Shown here piece after piece: positions 37,556-64,000 of a stretch of 64,000 nucleotides of DNA. Both the position numbers and the translations under genes were made by a program. This stretch comes from Tubulanus polymorphus (Eukaryota > Nemertea > Palaeonemertea > Tubulaniformes > Tubulanidae): contig NC_134029.1 in the NCBI RefSeq assembly GCF_964204645.1, forward strand, positions 23,020,450 through 23,084,449, written 5' to 3'. The stretch's first letter is position 1. The number at the start of each line of letters is the position of its first letter. Below the pieces are notes generated by a model. The model was not told the origin of the DNA and ran no database searches. It was given only the letters and a program-made list of their open reading frames with translations.

Positions 37556-40500
37556 GCCAAGTGATCGTTAGATAATTCAGGACTTTATAGAACTAGGCGC
37601 TCGCGGAACGCGTGTTCGATTGAATGGATTTTATAGCTATACATGGATCAACGATTACGATTTTCGTCAAGAGAGTTTCGATGTTAATCACTGTCACGAG
37701 AGCAGAGAACCATAAAAAAACAACTGCACGTATCATGCAGCAAATTAACGCACCGTGTTCTTCAGATTTTAAATTTGATTTTAAACTTATCTTTTTTAAG
37801 GGGAAAAAAACATTTATCTTACACAAATAATATTTACGAAAAGAATGTTCCATTTTGATTATAAGGGGTCTGGTTATTTCTTTTACTTGGAAACAGAAAA
37901 AACCATTTGTGTAATGGTTTGATATGAAATTAATATAATTTGCGAATCAGATTTTTAAAGACTTAGAATATATTAAGACAAGTAGATAATCTTGAATTCG
38001 ATAGATATTTTACCTAATATATATTTATAATATGCAAGTAGTAGAGGTCTAGATTTTGTATAGAGCGTCACCATTTTAAATGAGTCCTATGCGTAGGTAT
38101 TTTAAACACTGGATTTTTTTCAATCAAATCTAACACATTACCGGACCCCGCAATTTTTAAACCCTTTCGTAGTTAACGCTTGTAATCAGTGTGTTCAAAG
38201 AGTGCAATTATTATTATCATGATTACTGAACGTACCTATAGCACAAGCGATGAAATAAGACTTTACTTCCGCGAGAAATGAGAAAATGTGGTAAAAGTAG
38301 AACGTTTTTGTATAACAATGCGAAATGTGAGAGTGAATGCGATCTATTTAAATGTTTGTGTTTTTTAATGTAAATAGTTTTTGTCGAGAGTGGATATTTT
38401 TTGTTTTATATTTAATTTTTTAAGCGGTTTCCGACCACTGCGTCGAAACCGCTGTTTTGTGTACATATATTTTGTTGTATGCCTCCGTTTTACACCATGA
38501 ATACAACGACTATTCTTTGTTAAAGCACGTTGCTGTCGGTCAGTGCGCGCGTTGTTAAGAATCTTGTTTCGAGAAGTCTCAAAGTTTTGACTCATATTTT
38601 TGGTCGAACTGCTGCCGTACGGAGGTGTACGACGTGACCTGGCCGCATGACTTGGTAAAAACCGTTCTGAACGACGAAGAACATAAAGTCAACGGCGGGG
38701 AAATTTTCACGAATTCGTCGGTACGCGTCAGCTGGGCTCGCATTGTAAAAATCGTCCAAATTATCAAGGCGTGGCTCGTACCACATATTCGAAAAGATTT
38801 TCTAGTACATTAAAAATTATTTCGGGGGAGAGCGATTGTAATTTGCAATATGTTGTACGGCATAATATTCATAATGATTAAAACGTACGTTGTCATTTAG
38901 CCAGGTCATGTCAATGTAAATTATTAAATTAAGCACATATTATACGAAGCATTTAATGATTATACACACTTAGAAATAAGCAGGGAAAAATACATCGTTT
39001 GTGACGGATGTAACATTTTTCAGCCTTTTCAATATGTACATTACTCGTTGTGTGATGTTGTACTATATAGAATGTGCTTGGTCTCAGATGATTATTCTAT
39101 TACTCAAGACAAAAACAATAACTAAACAACTATATTTTGATTGCAATTTATTTTTTAAAAAGGCTGGAAAGTTTATCACGCGAAGAACTCAATTGGAACC
39201 TGTTAGTTGTTTTAATGGCATTAGTTATTTGAATTCATGTTTTAGCTGTGCGCTTTTATTTGGTCGGATGTCTTTTTTTAGCATGCCTGATATTTTAATT
39301 TGCAGTCATTATTATTGTAGTTTTTACCCTGTAGTCTTTCTGTCAGTAATAAAATGATTGATATCTATTATATTTAGAAGTTCTCATCTCTTTAATCTTT
39401 ATGCATTAAGTTTGCGGTGATGTCAGTTTTCTTTACTTCAGTATAGGTTTAGCTTGGCCTGATCTTCTTTATGCCTGGCTGTATAAACTAAAGTCCGTGC
39501 CTTTTCACCTCTTGCGAATAGCTCTATATTATCATGGACAAAGTAGTCCAGTTAATACATCCATGACATTATGAGGTCTTGCATAATTTCCCTTCCAGTT
39601 ATTGCTGGATAGATTTCAATGAACCCTGATGGTTTGCCTGGATAATCATTAGTTCACGACTAATTACGTTACAATTGATCTTAACAATTACCTAATAAAA
39701 CCTTTTAGTTGTGCTTAAATCATTGTAGGGTATGATGTCAGAATACCCACTGCTTTATAGGAAATCAATTTGAGACATCAAGTATCAATCCTCTTTTAGT
39801 GAATGTTTGTGTTGATTAATGTTGCTAAGGCGAATGCTTGCATCATGCAATCCAGGGCACCTCTTGATCCAATCATTTGGACTCTCCACGGGCATCTAGT
39901 TTGTAGCAAAGTGCTACTTTCAGAAAAAAGACCCTGATTTGTGCTTACTTTTCATAAAAATGTCGAAAAGTGCCGAATAGGTCTGAAATATTTTTGTCAT
40001 AGCATTCGTAATTGTGATGCTAAACGAATGACGGTGATTTGTGAAAAGGTTATTGTTATGGTTTGATAAATCATGAAGAGCAGTTACAAATTCATTCAAT
40101 CGTCGGGGCTATTCACAAAAAGGTGTTCTTTGCCGCACGAAAAGTGCTTACTTTTGCTCAAGCCTTTCTGCTACAAACCATGAAGAAATCGTTCCTGGTG
40201 TAACAACACATTTAACTTTTCTGGTGGCAATAACAGTTGTACATGAAACAATTAGTTAATGTCATTATACATATAACCAACAATGATTTCACCTTTGATA
40301 TTCACAAATTTCATATTATCATGTTTTTAAACTAATTGTAATGACAGACCACGAGATAGACATGATCCATTGTTTGATAACAATGTAGCTTTCAATAATC
40401 ATACATGCACTGTCTCTCATTTAACGGTTATCATTTTCTAAATATGGGCACTATAGCTATCTTAATGGTAGTGTCGGCTGTCAAAGAATCATTCATTTTG

Positions 40501-40960
40501 TGTCCTGATGCTACAACTGACACTAGTTACGTTGTGATAATAGCCATTGAACTAATGACAGTCGCTGAAATTGCTGTGTTTAGGGTGGAGTAGTCAGGTG
40601 TATACAATATCTAAACCTAATTGCTAATAGTTGTTAGCCGAAACGTCGCTCCTCAAATATAATCATTCTGATATAGAAACTTTCAATCTTGGCTTTCGTT
40701 ATTGTGGGATTTCATCATACACGGATATTATGTATCTTCTCGTCTCATCTAAACCTGTTTTTTTCAAAAAACATTAGCAAACGCAAATATAGATTCAATC
40801 ATAATAATAGAATTTTTATTGGCATTGAAATGAAAATATTACTATATGCGTCTTCGAGCACATTTTGTTCGAACAGATATCTCATCATTTCAGGAAGCAG
40901 TAAACATTAGCATGTTACATGTAAATGCAAACAGACTTGTATTCAAGTAATCTAGTTTCA
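37556..40960. other. Cyclin A 3' UTR and spacer to EXOSC9
   Basis: An about 1.8-kb 3' UTR to AATAAA at 39348-39353 is likely, then AT-rich spacer. A hairpin lies at 38423-38453 and a GC-richer island at 38590-38790 that is open on several frames. EXOSC9 transcription from the opposite strand should end near the minus-strand AATAAA at 40815-40820. No other gene recognised; short ORFs at 39001 and 40405 have no coding support. Confidence 0.55.
38423..38453. other. RNA hairpin candidate in cyclin A 3' UTR
   Basis: AGCGGTTTCCGAC pairs with GTCGAAACCGCT around a six-base loop, with one bulged base. As cyclin mRNAs are post-transcriptionally controlled in many animals, a regulatory role is possible but unproven. 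Confidence 0.4.
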
Positions 40961-43900
40961 TCAAGTTTTTTCGATTTTTCTCTTTTCAGTCTTCTTTTTA
41001 CCACGTCTGAAAATAAATAACCATTCACACGATAAACATTGGAAAAATAATCTCTATGAATCTTCACCACAGCCTTCGATTCACTTACGCGGGTTTCGTT
41101 TTAGATTTCGTAATTTCTGGTTGCAATAATATCGTCACCTCTTCTTCACTACTGTCACCGCCTAATTCATCTGTAATATTAATCAAACGAAGCCTTATTA
41201 AAATGTATCATGTTGTTACCAACTTATCAAATTAACGGAAGCAACTTAGTTACCTGTCTGCCTTTCATTTGAACCAATTATTTCCACAACATCAGAATCT
41301 TCTGTATTATCATCATCAATGTTTATTATTTCCCATGTATTGTGGCCTCCGTCGCCTATCTGGCCACTTCCCTTACCCTGAAATATATAAAACGTAATTT
41401 TTCATTTCTAAAAAAACCGAAAATCTAATCATAGCAAGATATTCAGCTCTACTTACTATTATTTCGACGGATGATGTGTCATTACTATGATTATATCAAG
41501 GAAGAACAACTAATTCAGATTTGGGTAATTTTACATAGGGGAATCGTGGAGTTGTACATTATTTAACACCTAATGTCTATTTATTAATTGATGAGACCTG
41601 TTTTTCTGGGATATTTTGCTTACTTTTTGGGGTACATACCTCATTTATGTCTTAACAGAATGCCAAAAATCGCGGACAACAACTGAATATCTGATATATT
41701 TCCAGTTCTGTACCAATTAGATGGATTGGCAAAAAGACTCCTTAAGTCCAGTTGAATGAGAGAGAAAATCTTCCATTTTGTCAAATTTCTTGGATTTGAA
41801 CATTGTTACCATGCCTACGCCACCCTGATTTAGTTGTTGAGACCCCACAAGAAAAATAACTTCATTTCGTAGGCATGGTGACAATGTAAAAATTCAAGAA
41901 ATTTGACAAAATGGAGGATTTTCTCTCTCATTCAACTGGACTTAAGGAGTCTTTTTGCCAATCCATCTAATTGGTACAGAACTGGAAATATATCGGATAT
42001 TCAGTTGTTGTCCGCGATTTTTGGCATTCTGTTAAGACATAAATGAGGTATGTACCCCAAAAAGTAAGCAAAATATCCAAGAAAAACAGGTCTCATCAAT
42101 TAATAAATAGACATTAGGTGATTTTACCTCTAACCTCCATTTTGGTAACTGTCTAATATTAATATACTACACAAACCTTAGTCAGTAACCTGTCTGTGGT
42201 TTAGTTTCACGATCGGATAATTTTCACAAACCACAGCTCATCCGATTTATAGAAAGCTTACCACCAATGATTAGGTAACTAACTACAGAAACCTCTGCAT
42301 GGGCAATATCTAAACGCTACTGATATAGGTAAAATACAAAACTCCATCCGAGACACCTGATAATTTTCATTCTTTGAAAATTCTGTGATTCAATGGTCCA
42401 AGAATGATAGAACGCAATAACTTACCAGGGTCTCAAATGCAAGGGAAAGAAGGATTTTCAGAAATACTCGGAAGATCTAATTCTTAATTTTTTGAAAATG
42501 TGGCTATTTTTTCAAGGATACGCATCCATTTCAGAAGAATTGTCTTCATCATCATCATCAACATCAATAACTTCAGATAAATCGTCTTTGATGCTGATTT
42601 CTTGCACAGTTTTTTGCAATGCTGTTACTTTTTCTGTGTCAATTGAAGTTACAAAACCATATTTTTCTCCTTTTGATCTGTGTGAAAATTTCATCTTTGT
42701 CAATAAAAAGATTTGTTAACGAAATAAATTTCTCGTCGGATTTCCATAAAAACGATGCTCTTTACGTACTTGGCTTCAGCATCAACTTGTAAAGCTTTTT
42801 GTATTAGATCTGAAGAAGCCTTGACTTTTGATGCAGCTATATTTGAACATCTTATCACCTGGAATAAACCGGACAAGAACATAGCTAGAACAGAAGTTAG
42901 AATATAAGTATTGTGAAAAAGGAGACGAAATGTCAATTTTCGCAGAAATAATAAAGACCTAGTTTCCTCCAAAAACCAGGAATGGAAGTCCAGAAGAAAT
43001 GACAAAGGCATTTTTCGGATAAAGCAGGGCGTTGGATACAGAAGATAAAGGACGGTAAAAATGGAGGAGGTCCCTTGGTGTTTTTCCAGAAATACATCTG
43101 AAAATATGCAATTTCTGAGCGGATGAGCATCAAATGTGTAGGTTGTAACAGTCTCCGTCTTGCAACCTCAATGGGAAGACAGGAGTCCAAACTCTCTGAG
43201 ACAACCGCATAATTCCACCACTGAAGAGTATAATGCATTTCATAAGATTAGAGTTAATTTTGTTTAATTACTTGGTCTTTCAAGAGCAACATTTCGCCGG
43301 TCATTTGTAATACACAGATTTCACGATGTTTATTCATACCAATCACCATTCGACCCTCCATCACTTTCTCTTCGCTATTTGTCGGATCTAGCAGCATGTA
43401 TTTCCTGAAATCAGCCGTAGCAAATAGATATCGGACACTCGAATCGAGCGCAAGAATTTTGACAACATGAAATCAAGCCGTTTAGTCATACCCTTTTTCG
43501 AAAAAAGCAAATGTTGTACAGATGGGCATATGGTGAACGCTAAGTGGGACTGGATCTCGATCTTCTAAACTATGCTGAAATACAAAGTAACTCATATCAT
43601 CATCATCATCAGCATAAAACCGGTACCTATTTCCAGTTCGAAATTATCAATCAAATGAATCGATTAACTTTTTAGGGTCGGAAGGCGGTCATATCTTATC
43701 ACGTCAACCGGTATGCAAAATAATTACTCGATGCTAATGTTTAAGATGTAAGATTATGGAGTTTGTTTTAATGAATTAAGTCTACAATAACTTACAATTG
43801 TTATTTCATCTCCACAGACAGATACATCTGGCCGTCTGAAATACGAACACAGAAGTTATTTCGATTAGAAGCGCTGAATGTAGGAAAAAATGGCCGAGGA

Positions 43901-46900
43901 AACAACCATGGCCTTGGTAATTTATTCCTTGGGCATTCCTTCCGTAAACCAGAAGTGATAATGAGTAAGACAAGAAGCTCACTAGCAATTGAAGAAGCTG
44001 ATAGAATGTCACCACAGTAACATCTCGACGCACGTACACGTATATCATATATCGGTCAACTCGTGAGAGAATGATTCACCAATGCGCGGACAGACAAGTA
44101 ACACGTAACATGAATAATACTCAGTTTGATGGAGTTTACTCAACACGAACTACAAGTATATGGGAGTTGATAACAGGTTTGATGATTGCAGTTACAAATG
44201 GAACTATTTTCTGTGCCATCACTTTTACGTCGTTGAGAAGCAAAAACTCGATGTGCATTTTGATAAATAACTCAGCTGTTAGCAGCGCAATTGTTGGTTT
44301 ATTGGTTATACTTCAGTATTACTTAAATCTGAATTATGAAATCCATCTCTACGTTTGCGTTGTATTATCGGCTTCGATTACGGCTTCTACTCAAGTTTAC
44401 GGACTCACACTTGTTTTAATCACGCTTAATGGATACATGATGGTTTCCAGCGAACGCTACTTGTCCGTCGTTACGAAGACTGTCCTGCGCAGGATTATTG
44501 CCGGGATCTGGTTTCTATGCTACGCGTGTTTTATAACGGTCGGTACAATTGTTGCCCGACGCAGAAATCCCATCATCGCCGGACGTATGACGTGTCGTCG
44601 ATCGACGCTGGAGTTGGAGATCGCGTTCAGCTTCGCGATTCTTTTTTCGATGACCGCGTTTCAAGTGAAGATAATACAATTTCTGAAGGGACAACGACGA
44701 CGCAAGCGAGATGACGAAATGACGGCCACCGCAGAAAGTTGCGGAGAACAAAATCAAATCGAACTTAAGGGGAAAATGATCACGCGATTGTCTTCGATTA
44801 ATAAAACGATGAAAATTCTGACAGTTTTGACAATCTGTTTGTGTACTCCGGCAACTATTCTAAAACTGATCTATAACGTGTGTCCGCATAATTGTTATAT
44901 ACAATGGAACTACGTGCGAGGTTCCTCATTATTCACGCTTTTAAATCTAATACTGCACGTGTTCGTGCACACAGTCACGAATAAAGACTTCAGAAACATG
45001 TACAAAAAGATTTGCTGTTGCTGTAAAAACTTTGTAGCTCCCGAGCCGCCGCTACCCGTAGGACGCACTGAACTACACGAGATGACCCGTATTACGACCA
45101 TTTTCCAGAACAAAACTAATGAACAAACGAGTATTACGAGTATCACATCAACTAATAGAGATACATTTAACATCTGAGCATTTGCTGTAAAAATCTTGTT
45201 TCTTGGTGACTTAAAAAAAAACCTACTACTTATTGTAAAAGATTATGTGTGTACATATCATATTCATGACTGGTAAACCGATATTAATCTCAATATTACA
45301 GAGTTAAACCCTAAGATAATGATTTAACAATTCATTCTGACTAAACTACATCATCAGAGAAATAAAATTGTAAAATTATCAACTGTGGGTTTTGCTCATT
45401 AACTCAGTAGGCCTATCATTTTTATGTATATTAATATTCAAAGAAATTATACAAAATGAATATACAGATTTATGGTTGAAAACGTGTCAAATATTCTATT
45501 CATTTGATATGAGTTATAACAATAACTCCCTGTCCGGATTGCATGGAATTCTGTGCAGCAATGTTTAACAATCCAACGGTTTGATAAATAGACAGTTTAG
45601 TTGAAGAAATAACTCCAATTCGTGTCAACCGTTGATAGAAAAAAATTGTCTAACGTATAGAATTTTATGCGATGAAATTTCACAAAAAGATTTATGAAAA
45701 CGAAACAACCCGCAACTGTTAACTAACAGCTATCATCAGGTAGAATGACACCTATTTGTCAATAGCCGGAAACGTTGATGGTATTGTTGTTTTTACAAAT
45801 CTGTTAGTGACATTTCATCACAATTCTATTTCAGGTGATAATGGTGATAATTACCTGAAATGTGAGAGAGCCGTAATACCGGCCAAACTGGCCGCGTCGA
45901 TCAGATTACCGTCGTGGTTTAGAATATGAATATCCAGACGTATTGCCCACGCTTTCTCTTTGCTAACGATACACAGAGATTCCAAATCGACGCATCGCGA
46001 TTCCTTCAAACATCGTTCGATCAAACGATTCATCTCGACGCCTTGATCAGACAGTCTGAAATATATGAATTTAATGTATAGTTTCACTTCGCTAGAATAT
46101 CAGCATGGCCACTTTCCACTGATTTACAAATTCACTGATTTTTCCATGCGATAAGATGAAATTCCTTGAGTAAATCGGTCACAGGTGAATCAAGAGAAAT
46201 TTCTTGGGTTTAAAATCTTACAATTCATTCATTTTCTATGAATCATGTACCCGGTATTGATTAAGAAACACATGATTATTAGCATTATCCAAATCACAGG
46301 TTTTTTGGCAAAATTTGTTAAATTCCCTAGTCTTCCCTGGATTTTTTAGAATTTTCTAGTTTATCTGCTGCCTGTTGATGTCAATATTCTATCAGTACTG
46401 ATTATCGCTTTGTTTAGGAGTGAACAAATGTGCAAAATAGAAGATTGTACCGAAATCCAACATATTTTCAGTATTTTTGGAAAAATTGAAAGCTAGTTCA
46501 GGAGAAAAGGAAATTTCATACACTAATGAATGTATGCAGCCCCTCTAAAATCTCAGTGTATCGAGATCACAAGATCTAACAATTTCAACAAAGATTTCTA
46601 AGCTTATTCCGGGTATGTCTTTTTAAAAATTACCTGCCCGCTTCAAATCCTGGTGAAGCCATTGGTGACAATTCGACATTGACGTAAAGTAAACCCTCAT
46701 TCGGTCGCATTGGTTTTGGTTCAGCAATTTCACAAGACACTTGAGCTAACACTCTGAAATTTCAAGAAACTTCTGAATCCCTCAAAAACTATTTGAAATA
46801 ATCTTTCAGCCCATACACATATATGCATATCTTATTCTCAGACAGTTACCTAGTATTTCCAATTTCAACATGACAGCATCCATATTCGATACCAAATGAT

Positions 46901-47340
46901 ATCTTAATCCGTCGATAACTGTAAGCATCTCTTCCATCTAATCTCTTAAATGATAAACACAATAGAAATGTTGATATAAAATGAATGTATGAATTCAAAT
47001 ATATGAACATTGAGAATAAATAAACAATTTTGATAACTATATATTAATTGAAAATTTACATTGGGGATATAGAATAGGCCTAATAGTAATCTGCTGAAAA
47101 TGGACCATCCATCTGAATTATTCAAAAAATTCTTTGGCTACTACTGCCTTTTTAATATGTCAATATATATTGCTCTGGTGTGCCCAAGTTCCCAGACAAC
47201 CCGTAATCTTAGTTTTCGCCATGTTTCTGGTGGTAATTAGCACGATTAAATTGTAACTCTTAAAGATTAGTGACCTTTTTCTCAGCTACTGCGCGTAGAA
47301 TGAAATCTCGCTCACAATTCGACAATGGAACCTCTTTCAT
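40961..47340 (-). CDS. EXOSC9: Exosome complex component RRP45 (EXOSC9), complete
   Basis: A PH-domain-like subunit of the RNA exosome ring that processes and degrades RNA in nucleus and cytoplasm. Exons (5' to 3', minus): 47275-47340, 46850-46944, 46634-46753, 45855-46055, 43796-43835, 43492-43574, 43272-43404, 42770-42858, 42522-42677, 41457-41484, 41254-41377, 41089-41170, 40961-41006; 420 residues, near the usual vertebrate length. It starts MKEVPLSNCERDF and continues with RLDGRDAYSYR and LNHDGNLIDAASL, then DRDPVPLSVHHMPIC, MNKHREICVLQ and LLLKDQVIRCS. The C-terminus has acidic stretches with hydrophobic cores (VIDVDDDDED, WEIINIDDDN, VVEIIG) and a basic end (RGKKKTEKRKIEKT), as in known EXOSC9. 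The 28-nt exon 41457-41484 is inferred because it is the only piece that repairs the phase. Intron 4 hosts a GPCR gene. Confidence 0.95.
41567..42120. mobile_element. Long foldback element: 253-nt inverted arms, 48-nt spacer
   Basis: The left arm 41567-41819 starts CACCTAATGTCTATTTATTA and the right arm 41868-42120 ends with its complement. The arms are nearly identical, with a few mismatches near the centre (GATTTGAACATTGTTACC versus AATTTTTACATTGTCACC) and single changes elsewhere. No reading frame of note. It lies in the EXOSC9 intron between exons 42522-42677 and 41457-41484. No convincing target duplication. Transcription through it would give a long double-stranded hairpin. Confidence 0.93.
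44071..45177 (+). CDS. Orphan class A (rhodopsin-like) G protein-coupled receptor, intronless
   Basis: A single 368-codon frame lying inside EXOSC9 intron 4 on the opposite strand. Seven hydrophobic helices: TM1 about residues 31-55, TM2 65-85, TM3 90-125, TM4 140-160, TM5 185-205, TM6 245-270, TM7 285-310. The TM3 end has SERYLSVV, an ERY variant of DRY. A Cys at the start of TM3 (YVCVV) and one in extracellular loop 2 (MTCRR) can form the usual disulphide. TM6 keeps the Pro (CLCTPATIL). At TM7 the NPxxY motif is replaced by HVFVH, followed by helix-8-like NKDFRNMYKKI and CCCC, a probable palmitoylation site. N-terminal NNT is a glycosylation sequon. The start could be the first Met or the internal MNNTQF. 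The ligand cannot be guessed; the subfamily is not recognised. Confidence 0.88.
   Translation: MIHQCADRQVTRNMNNTQFDGVYSTRTTSIWELITGLMIAVTNGTIFCAITFTSLRSKNSMCILINNSAVSSAIVGLLVILQYYLNLNYEIHLYVCVVLSASITASTQVYGLTLVLITLNGYMMVSSERYLSVVTKTVLRRIIAGIWFLCYACFITVGTIVARRRNPIIAGRMTCRRSTLELEIAFSFAILFSMTAFQVKIIQFLKGQRRRKRDDEMTATAESCGEQNQIELKGKMITRLSSINKTMKILTVLTICLCTPATILKLIYNVCPHNCYIQWNYVRGSSLFTLLNLILHVFVHTVTNKDFRNMYKKICCCCKNFVAPEPPLPVGRTELHEMTRITTIFQNKTNEQTSITSITSTNRDTFNI
45295..45412. mobile_element. MITE of the CACAGTTGAT family (truncated copy 3)
   Basis: GAGTTAAACCC...GATTTAACAATTCATTCTGA at one end and AACTGTGGGTTTTGCTCATT followed by AACTC at the other match the copies in HMGCR introns at 24845 and 25926. 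The interior is shortened. It lies 118 bp downstream of the nested GPCR stop codon, inside the EXOSC9 intron. Confidence 0.75.
46105..46370. mobile_element. GTGGCCACT-family repeat, diverged copy
   Basis: It begins with TGGCCACTTTCCACTGATT and contains AATTCCCTAGTCTTCCCTGG, similar to the complement of the copies at 52930 and 60835. Located in EXOSC9 intron 3. Ends uncertain. Confidence 0.45.
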
Positions 47341-47616
47341 TTTATCGTCGGGTACACTGTATATTGTTTTAAACCGTGAAAAGAATCTAGTTAGACAGAA
47401 ACATTAATACATTAGGCACACTGTAATGCGCTCATGGAGGCTGACATCTTGGAATTCCCCCTGACAATTGAATGATTTAGGTCATTGGGAAACCCGGAAC
47501 TAATAACGCCATTCACTGACTGAAACCATAGTGCTAGGTAGTAACTGTAAAATATGGATGTTAAGCGCTAGAAATGCTGACGGATTTACAGGTTTAGTGA
47601 TCGAAGAGGTGTCGGG
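47341..47616. promoter_or_regulatory. Putative bidirectional promoter between EXOSC9 and the flippase gene
   Basis: The EXOSC9 start codon (47340, minus) and the upstream flippase start codon (47617, plus) are head to head with 276 bp between them. Both 5' UTRs and any shared core promoter must fit here, unless upstream non-coding exons exist. No TATA box or CpG island is evident by eye. Confidence 0.5.
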
Positions 47617-63574
<15,958 letters not shown>

Positions 63575-64000
63575 GTATTAACGATGGTTTTATGGGGGGT
63601 GTAGGTCGACTTGCGCCACGATGCAAGGGCGCATAGGTCGACGCAGCTTTGCGATTGAGTCGCAAGCAGTCACAAGGCCGACCTACACCCTACAGCTTTA
63701 TGTGGTGAGGTCAATGGTTGGTTGATGGATTCACAATAAATTCCACTCATATAAAGAATGAATAACCGATGATAATCCTAGCACGTTGTGTACGTTCAGG
63801 AAGGTTGAACATTCGTGATTATCTTTTGTTTTAGCCTAGAATTTTTATTTCGAACTGTATTTTCTACAAAACATGAAATAGATTATGATTTGAAGGTTAG
63901 CTTCGCAAGGGTTTAGACAACACGAGAAATCATTTGTTATTTGTGAAGATAGAACAATTGATACATTTAAAATGTGGTTTTTCCAAGGTATATTTGTAGC
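63575..64000. other. Flippase intron at the right edge with a short inverted-repeat element
   Basis: 63597-63690 has perfect 12-bp ends GGGTGTAGGTCG and CGACCTACACCC around a GC-rich interior, a probable MITE of 94 bp. No further flippase exon could be recognised to position 64000, so the C-terminal regulatory tail lies outside. Confidence 0.6.

Noticed and set aside
37593-37853. Frames just after the cyclin A stop, both strands
   Set aside because: Fall in the 3' UTR; no splice context or recognisable residues.
42700-43238. Two minus-strand frames overlapping EXOSC9 exons
   Set aside because: Intron read-through in other frames; only the 42770-42858 part is a real exon.

Overview
The window is nuclear DNA from an invertebrate animal. 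It has many short exons with GT-AG introns of roughly 100-2000 bp, an AT-rich background, many short inverted-repeat transposons and several minisatellites. A single insulin-type receptor, a cyclin A with a canonical destruction box, an HMG-CoA reductase with the animal membrane domain and an ATP8A-type flippase point to a bilaterian. A lophotrochozoan (mollusc, annelid or brachiopod) is my best guess, but that is inference and nothing here fixes the phylum. I joined exons by eye from splice signals and reading phase. Phase arithmetic closes for every multi-exon gene listed, but no transcript evidence was available.

Layout. (1) 10-9395 (+): 3' two thirds of an insulin/IGF receptor tyrosine kinase: fibronectin repeats, furin site, transmembrane segment, NPEY motif, kinase and C-tail. 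(2) 9396-13672: no gene seen; probable receptor 3' UTR plus transposon remnants. (3) 13673-20268 (-): a large type I membrane protein with five copies of a two-exon domain I do not recognise, then collagen triple helix, three EGF modules, one transmembrane helix and a short tail. Its 5' end is unresolved. (4) 21656-22858 (-): intronless MOCS1A (MoaA-like radical SAM enzyme of molybdenum cofactor synthesis). (5) 24649-32283 (+): complete HMG-CoA reductase in 19 coding exons. (6) 34525-37555 (+): complete cyclin A in 8 exons with a long 3' UTR. (7) 40961-47340 (-): complete EXOSC9/RRP45 exosome subunit in 13 exons, with an intronless class A GPCR (44071-45177, +) nested in its fourth intron. (8) 47617 to the right edge (+): an ATP8A-like P4-ATPase lipid flippase with two alternative first-exon sets and a possible 27-nt microexon; its last exons lie beyond the window.

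The genes serve unrelated housekeeping and signalling roles, with no sign of an operon. EXOSC9 and the flippase start head to head about 276 bp apart and may share a promoter. MOCS1A and HMG-CoA reductase are also divergent, but 1.8 kb apart.

The most unusual items are the modular collagen/EGF membrane protein, with a near-intact inverted copy of one of its exons; the nested GPCR that lacks the NPxxY motif; the stand-alone intronless MOCS1A with no MOCS1B nearby; a 554-bp foldback element with 253-nt arms; and a palindromic element with tRNA B-box-like sequence in both termini and a 9-bp target duplication.
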